Shown here: positions 6,818 to 10,302 of the stretch, in pieces | Layout of the letters: each line of letters opens with the position of its first letter | Position numbering within the stretch: the first letter of the stretch is position 1 | Source: Pirellulaceae bacterium | GTDB taxonomy: Bacteria; Planctomycetota; Planctomycetia; Pirellulales; Pirellulaceae | NCBI GenBank assembly: GCA_030744095.1 | Contig: JASLRF010000640.1 | Location: forward strand, 1 to 10,302 | Direction: 5' to 3' | Length of the DNA: 10,302 bases | Translations under genes and position numbers: made by a program | Notes under the pieces: model-generated | Seen by the model: only the letters and a program-made list of their open reading frames with translations | Told to the model about the DNA's origin: nothing | Databases searched by the model: none

Positions 6818-7516
6818 TTACGGCGTCGCTTTCAGTTTATCCTTGAAAACTTTCTCGAACTTCGCGATCTTGGGCCGCACGACCGCCTGGCAATATCCCT
6901 GGAACGGGTTCTGTTCGAAGTAGTTCTGGTGGTATTCTTCGGCCTTGTAGTACTCCTTGAGCGGGCTGATCTCCGTCACGATCGGGGCCGGGAACGCACC
7001 TAACTCGTCCAGTTCTTTTTTGAATTTCGTGGCCAGTTCTTTCTGCGTTTCGTCGTGGTGGAACACCACGGAACGGTATTGTGTGCCACGATCCGCACCC
7101 TGTTGATTTAGTGTTGTGGGATCGTGCGTCATCCAGAACACTTTCAACAGTTCGTCGTAGCCGATCTTGTCCGGGTCGTAGCTGATCCGACAAACCTCGG
7201 CGTGTCCCGTTTCGCCAGCACAGACAGCGTTATAGGTTGGGTTTTTGACAAAACCGCCTGCGTATCCGGACTCGACGGCCGTAACGCCATCAAGTCTCAA
7301 GAAGACGGCTTCGGTACACCAAAAGCAACCGGCACCGAACGTCGCTACGGCAACCTTCGCAGGGGCGGGCTTGGGATCTGGCGTTGGCAAGTTAGCTTCT
7401 TCAGCCATGGCGACAGGCTCCTCAACTGCCAGCGACAGAGGAACAGGTTCCGCATGGCAACCCAGTTGCAGACACGCGAGGATCATTCCAATCAGGCACG
7501 TCGTGATTCTAGACAT
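6818..7516 (-). CDS. msrA: Peptide-methionine (S)-S-oxide reductase MsrA, exported/lipoprotein form
   Basis: MsrA reduces methionine-S-sulfoxide in damaged proteins. The 232-residue protein starts at ATG 7516, which I chose because a signal-like segment follows directly (MSRITTCLIGMILACLQLGC); a longer frame to 7684 adds 56 unconserved residues. Cys20 is a possible lipidation site, although Gln at -3 is unusual for a lipobox. Residues 21-53 are a Pro/Ala/Glu-rich linker. The catalytic motif is GAGCFWCTEAVF (61-72), with nucleophile Cys64. GYAGG (84-88), GETGHAEVCRISYDP (101-115), THDPTT, GTQYRSVVF (144-152), EEYHQNYF (193-200) and GYCQAVVRPKIAKFEK (207-222) follow, with Cys209 a likely resolving cysteine. 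The protein probably acts outside the cytoplasmic membrane. No MsrB domain is fused or adjacent. It is divergent from the DUF6655 gene. Confidence 0.95.
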   Translation of the reverse strand: MSRITTCLIGMILACLQLGCHAEPVPLSLAVEEPVAMAEEANLPTPDPKPAPAKVAVATFGAGCFWCTEAVFLRLDGVTAVESGYAGGFVKNPTYNAVCAGETGHAEVCRISYDPDKIGYDELLKVFWMTHDPTTLNQQGADRGTQYRSVVFHHDETQKELATKFKKELDELGAFPAPIVTEISPLKEYYKAEEYHQNYFEQNPFQGYCQAVVRPKIAKFEKVFKDKLKATP

Positions 7517-7669
7517 TCTTGCATCACACCTATAGTGGTTGAGTGGATTGTTTGGTTGACTGTTGAAGTCTCTGGTTGGCGTGGGGATTGGGGCAAGCTC
7601 GGAGGGGCCAGCGACGCAGCATGTGTCGGCATCGTCCATCCATATTACGATTTTGGCCAATAATCGCGC

Positions 7670-7697
7670 TTTTGCAACCGTCAACTTTCGCTATACT
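7670..7697 (+). promoter_or_regulatory. Candidate promoter for the DUF6655-GT9 operon
   Basis: TATACT at 7692-7697 is a good -10 match. The -35 side is poor: TTTTGC at 7670-7675 is 16 bases upstream, and TTGCAA at 7672-7677 is only 14 bases upstream. It lies about 60 bases before the ATG at 7759, inside the 242-base divergent gap shared with msrA. The rest of the gap shows an 8-base palindrome TTGGCCAA at 7653-7660 and a short CCTG/CAGG repeat at 7717-7730. Confidence 0.4.
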
Positions 7698-7758
7698 CCG
7701 CCGCCGCGATGATAAACCTGTTAACGCAGGCGCAGAAACCACCGCTAGCAGAGTTTCA

Positions 7759-8646
7759 ATGTTCCGTTTTCCTTGCCGATTCCCCTTAGCAATCCTGTTG
7801 GGAGCTGTGATCTTCACTGGCTGCGGCGCGACGAAGAGCCGCATCGCCACTGAACAGTTATTGGTCTCCGATGCGGTCGATTATGCCGTGTCGAGCATTG
7901 ATTTTCGCACCTTGGCGGGCCGCAAGGTCTTTCTTGATTCGAAGTACATTCGCAACGTCAAAAGTGCGGGCTTTGTCAACGCGGACTACATCATTAGTTC
8001 GTTGAGACAGCAGATGATCGGTGCCGATTGTTGGTTGGTTGAAAATCACGAGGCTGCGGAAGTCATTGTCGAAGCAAGAGTTGGGACTCTGGGTTCTGAC
8101 GGGAGCGAAGTTTCGTTTGGCATCCCAGCCAGTAATGCGCTTTCAACTGCAGCCACATTGGTTCCCGGTGCGCCGGTAATTCCCACCATCCCCGAGATTT
8201 CGTTTGCACGGAAGGAAGGTCATGTGGGCGCCGTCAAGATTGCTGTATTTGCATTCGAACGTGAGACAGGCCACCCAATCTGGCAGTCAGGAATCGCTCG
8301 CGCCCGTAGTACTTCCCAGGATTTCTGGCTCTTTGGTGCCGGCCCCTTTCAAAACGGCAGCATCCACAAGGGAACACGATTTGCCGGCGAGACACTTCGT
8401 ATCCCTGTGCTTGGCTCAGACAACGTGCGTCACACGCGGTCCGCCGTGGCCTACGATATCCAGCATATCTTTCCCGATCCGGATGCCGAAAAGCAAGATA
8501 TTCTTCAGGCAGACTATCACAGCGAAGATCCAATGGAGTCGGGCAATAACGTGGAGGCCAAACCGATTCAACTCTGGGGAGTCGGAAGCAACATTGCAAC
8601 GCCGTTGGAAGCAGATCTCGAGCGAAGACTTGGAGAAGCACCATGA
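7759..8646 (+). CDS. DUF6655-type lipoprotein
   Basis: This is a 295-residue protein of unknown function. I chose ATG 7759 because a short basic stretch and hydrophobic segment follow (about residues 8-20), ending in FTGC with Cys22 as the likely lipidated residue. Upstream in-frame starts (to 7576) would run across the divergent promoter region. GATKSRIATEQLLVSDAVDY directly after the Cys, then AVSSIDFRTLAGRKVFLDSKYI, ADYIISSLRQQM, IAVFAFERETGHPIWQSG and DFWLFGAGPFQNGS match my memory of the planctomycete family DUF6655. Its stop overlaps the next start by ATGA (8643-8646), so translation is probably coupled to the GT9 gene. The association points to a cell-envelope role (inference), perhaps at the outer membrane or periplasm. 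The acidic tail (about residues 235-295) is less conserved-looking. Confidence 0.8.
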   Translation: MFRFPCRFPLAILLGAVIFTGCGATKSRIATEQLLVSDAVDYAVSSIDFRTLAGRKVFLDSKYIRNVKSAGFVNADYIISSLRQQMIGADCWLVENHEAAEVIVEARVGTLGSDGSEVSFGIPASNALSTAATLVPGAPVIPTIPEISFARKEGHVGAVKIAVFAFERETGHPIWQSGIARARSTSQDFWLFGAGPFQNGSIHKGTRFAGETLRIPVLGSDNVRHTRSAVAYDIQHIFPDPDAEKQDILQADYHSEDPMESGNNVEAKPIQLWGVGSNIATPLEADLERRLGEAP

Positions 8647-9692
8647 ACTCAAACACCGCGCCGCGCATCCTGATCTGTCGACTGAGCGCTGTTGGGGACT
8701 GCATTCTGACAGCTCCTATGTTGTGCGCATTGCGAGAACAGTATCCCAAAGCGTTTTTGGCTTGGGCGGTCGAACCGGCTGCGGCCCCGTTGCTTGAAAA
8801 TCACCCTGCGCTCGACCGACTGATTGTTGTGGGGAAACGTTGGCTCAAATCATGGCAGAAGATCCGGTCCGTGCGAAAGGAACTTCGCGCGCTGAAGTTC
8901 GATGTCGCGATCGACCCACAGAGTCTCTCCAAGAGTGCGATGTTGGCTTGGCTATCGGGGGCGAAGCAGCGAATCGGATTTCAAACGCCGCGAGGCAAAG
9001 AGCTTAGCCTCTGGTTGAACAATCATTTCATCAAACAATCCGCTCGACATTTGGTCGACTGCCAGCTGGAACTGTTGCAGGCGTTGGGCGTTGATTCGCC
9101 AAGGGTGCAATTCTGTCTGCCCACGAACCCGTCAGCAGAGGAAAAGGCGACTGGATTTTTGCACTGTGCTCACTTGACCGGTAGTTACGTGGTCATGAAT
9201 CCGGGTGCCGGATGGGATTCTCGTTTGTGGCCGGCAGACCGATATGGAAGAGTGGCCCGAGTGCTCGGCCAGCACCATCGAATCCCTACGCTGGTTGCCT
9301 GGGCGGGAGATCGTGAACGCGCGTGGGCAGAACAGATTTTGACCCACTCGGGCGGTCACGCAGTTCTTGCTCCCGTCACTTCATTGCCTGAATTGGCAAC
9401 GCTCTTGCGGCGTGCTCGTCTGTTTCTGGGTTCGGACACGGGACCTCTGCATCTGGCCAGTGCCGTTGGCACAACATGCGTAGGATTACACGGAACCACA
9501 CGTTACCAAGACTCTGGCGCGTACGGTCCACAGCATATTTCGATCCAAGATCATTACCAGGCAGGCACCAGCCGAGCGCGACGGCGTGCCAGCAACGACG
9601 CGATGCGCGCCATCGAAGTCGACCGTGTGGTGAGGGCCTGTGAGGAGGTGCTGGCACGACCAGTGGATCAGTCCTCACAAGATGCAGCCTAG
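8643..9692 (+). CDS. Glycosyltransferase family 9 protein (ADP-heptose:LPS heptosyltransferase-like)
   Basis: GT9 enzymes such as WaaC and WaaF transfer heptose from ADP-heptose to the lipopolysaccharide inner core at the cytoplasmic face. The protein is 349 residues with two Rossmann-like halves. The N-terminal motif RLSAVGDCILTAPML (13-27) carries Asp19, at the position of the catalytic Asp13 of E. coli WaaC. The second half has MNPGAGWDSRLWPADRYGRV (185-204); here Arg194 stands where I recall Lys192 of WaaC. FLGSDTGPLHLASAVG (261-276) includes Asp265, matching Asp261 of WaaC in ligand binding. GGAG-type spacing is good: GGAG at 8632-8635 precedes ATG 8643 by 7 bases. It overlaps the DUF6655 gene by ATGA. 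The exact sugar donor and acceptor cannot be told from sequence. Confidence 0.9.
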   Translation: MNSNTAPRILICRLSAVGDCILTAPMLCALREQYPKAFLAWAVEPAAAPLLENHPALDRLIVVGKRWLKSWQKIRSVRKELRALKFDVAIDPQSLSKSAMLAWLSGAKQRIGFQTPRGKELSLWLNNHFIKQSARHLVDCQLELLQALGVDSPRVQFCLPTNPSAEEKATGFLHCAHLTGSYVVMNPGAGWDSRLWPADRYGRVARVLGQHHRIPTLVAWAGDRERAWAEQILTHSGGHAVLAPVTSLPELATLLRRARLFLGSDTGPLHLASAVGTTCVGLHGTTRYQDSGAYGPQHISIQDHYQAGTSRARRRASNDAMRAIEVDRVVRACEEVLARPVDQSSQDAA

Positions 9693-9755
9693 CAAGCTCG
9701 TATCAACAGCCACGGCGAGGTACGCCCGAACTTCAGGTTGCGTCGCAATACTCGC

Positions 9756-10139
9756 TCATTTCGAAATTGGCTGTTCCAGCCTCGCTTCTTCGACTGCATG
9801 ATCAATGCGGCGTAGGTACTTGGACCGTGTCGGAAATCGCAGGACCATCCCAATCAGCAGAATGACGGCGACCAGCGCATGGACCAGGTCGTTCCTTGTG
9901 AGGAGCGCATACAGATTGGCAAACGCGCCTCCTTCCAGCAGCGCGCAACCAATGATTGTTGTAACTTGAATTCGCTGTGCCTCGTAGATGGCGTGATCGT
10001 GGCCGGCGTCGCCGGTAAGCATGGTCTGCATCGCTGGTTGCGCATTGGGCGTGCTGCCATGAGGTGTTTGAGCAACAAGGATCGGCGCGACAATCGAAGC
10101 AACAGCACAGATCACTGCCAGGCCCAACATAATGTCCAT
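9756..10139 (-). CDS. Small membrane protein with conserved ALLEGGAF-type helix
   Basis: This 127-residue protein is predicted to have three membrane segments, at about residues 4-24, 60-80 and 84-101, with a 35-residue loop between the first two. The second begins after YEAQRIQVT and contains TIIGCALLEGGAFANLYALL, with Glu69 inside the helix. I recall similar ALLEGAAF helices in small membrane proteins of planctomycetes, with no assigned function. The C-terminus is charged and probably cytoplasmic (RFPTRSKYLRRIDHAVEEAR). The start is uncertain: ATG 10139 gives a signal-like first helix but no Shine-Dalgarno, ATG 10130 is possible, and an in-frame ATG at 10298 would add 53 low-complexity His/Pro/Arg-rich residues. 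It converges on the GT9 gene. Confidence 0.65.
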   Translation of the reverse strand: MDIMLGLAVICAVASIVAPILVAQTPHGSTPNAQPAMQTMLTGDAGHDHAIYEAQRIQVTTIIGCALLEGGAFANLYALLTRNDLVHALVAVILLIGMVLRFPTRSKYLRRIDHAVEEARLEQPISK

Positions 10140-10302
10140 ACGATCGGGACCGAAAAATGTTCGGCTCTTCGGAGGAATTAGTGGGTGAATGGGGTGTTTG
10201 TGGTGGCGTTCTGTTGTAGAGCCCCTCGGGAATCTGAACAACCAAGCCTCAGGTTGGTGGGGCGTGTTTGAGTTGGTCCGGCTTCGTCGTTCTTTCATCC
10301 GT

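Noticed and set aside
7517..7684. 56-residue N-terminal extension of MsrA
   Set aside because: It precedes the signal-like segment, runs through the divergent promoter region and has no recognisable domain.
7576..7758. 61-residue N-terminal extension of the DUF6655 protein
   Set aside because: It would place the lipoprotein signal internally and would overlap the candidate promoter at 7670-7697.
10140..10298. 53-residue extension of the terminal membrane protein
   Set aside because: It is low-complexity and rich in His, Pro and Arg, unlike a coding N-terminus; kept only as an alternative start.

Overview
The window looks like an ordinary chromosomal stretch from a member of the Planctomycetota, probably a Pirellulales-type organism. 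This is inferred from gene content: a DUF1501 protein, a DUF6655-type lipoprotein, a DUF6624 protein, and a small membrane protein of a kind I associate with planctomycetes. Several genes use GTG starts and Shine-Dalgarno signals range from good to weak. I see no mobile element, CRISPR array, rRNA or tRNA.

Layout. The 3' end of a DUF1501 gene (1-627, +) opens the window. Convergent to it is a minus-strand pair, epmB followed 19 bases later by a DUF6624 gene (2419 down to 664). Divergent from epmB, across a hairpin-rich 238-base gap, lie efp (2658-3227, +) and epmA (3275-4249, +). Convergent with epmA is an MCC-like acyl-CoA carboxylase carboxyltransferase gene (5955 down to 4321). A 377-base gene-free stretch with inverted repeats separates it from a divergent single-domain STAS gene (6333-6731, +). 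Convergent to that is an exported, probably lipid-anchored MsrA (7516 down to 6818). Divergent from msrA, a DUF6655-type lipoprotein gene (7759-8646, +) overlaps a GT9 heptosyltransferase-like gene by ATGA (8643-9692, +). A small membrane protein (10139 down to 9756, -) closes the window.

How the genes fit together. The clearest functional unit is EF-P with its beta-lysylation enzymes: EpmB converts alpha-lysine to (R)-beta-lysine, EpmA ligates it to Lys34 of EF-P, and modified EF-P relieves ribosome stalling at polyproline. The lysine, the EpmB cysteines and the EpmA specificity alanine are all present. The DUF6655-GT9 pair is probably a cell-envelope unit. The MCC-like subunit, STAS protein and MsrA appear without their usual partners.

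The most interesting unexplained signals are non-coding: a hairpin followed by TTTT just upstream of the STAS gene, and a cluster of three stem-loops between epmB and efp. I found no convincing wholly new multi-gene system.
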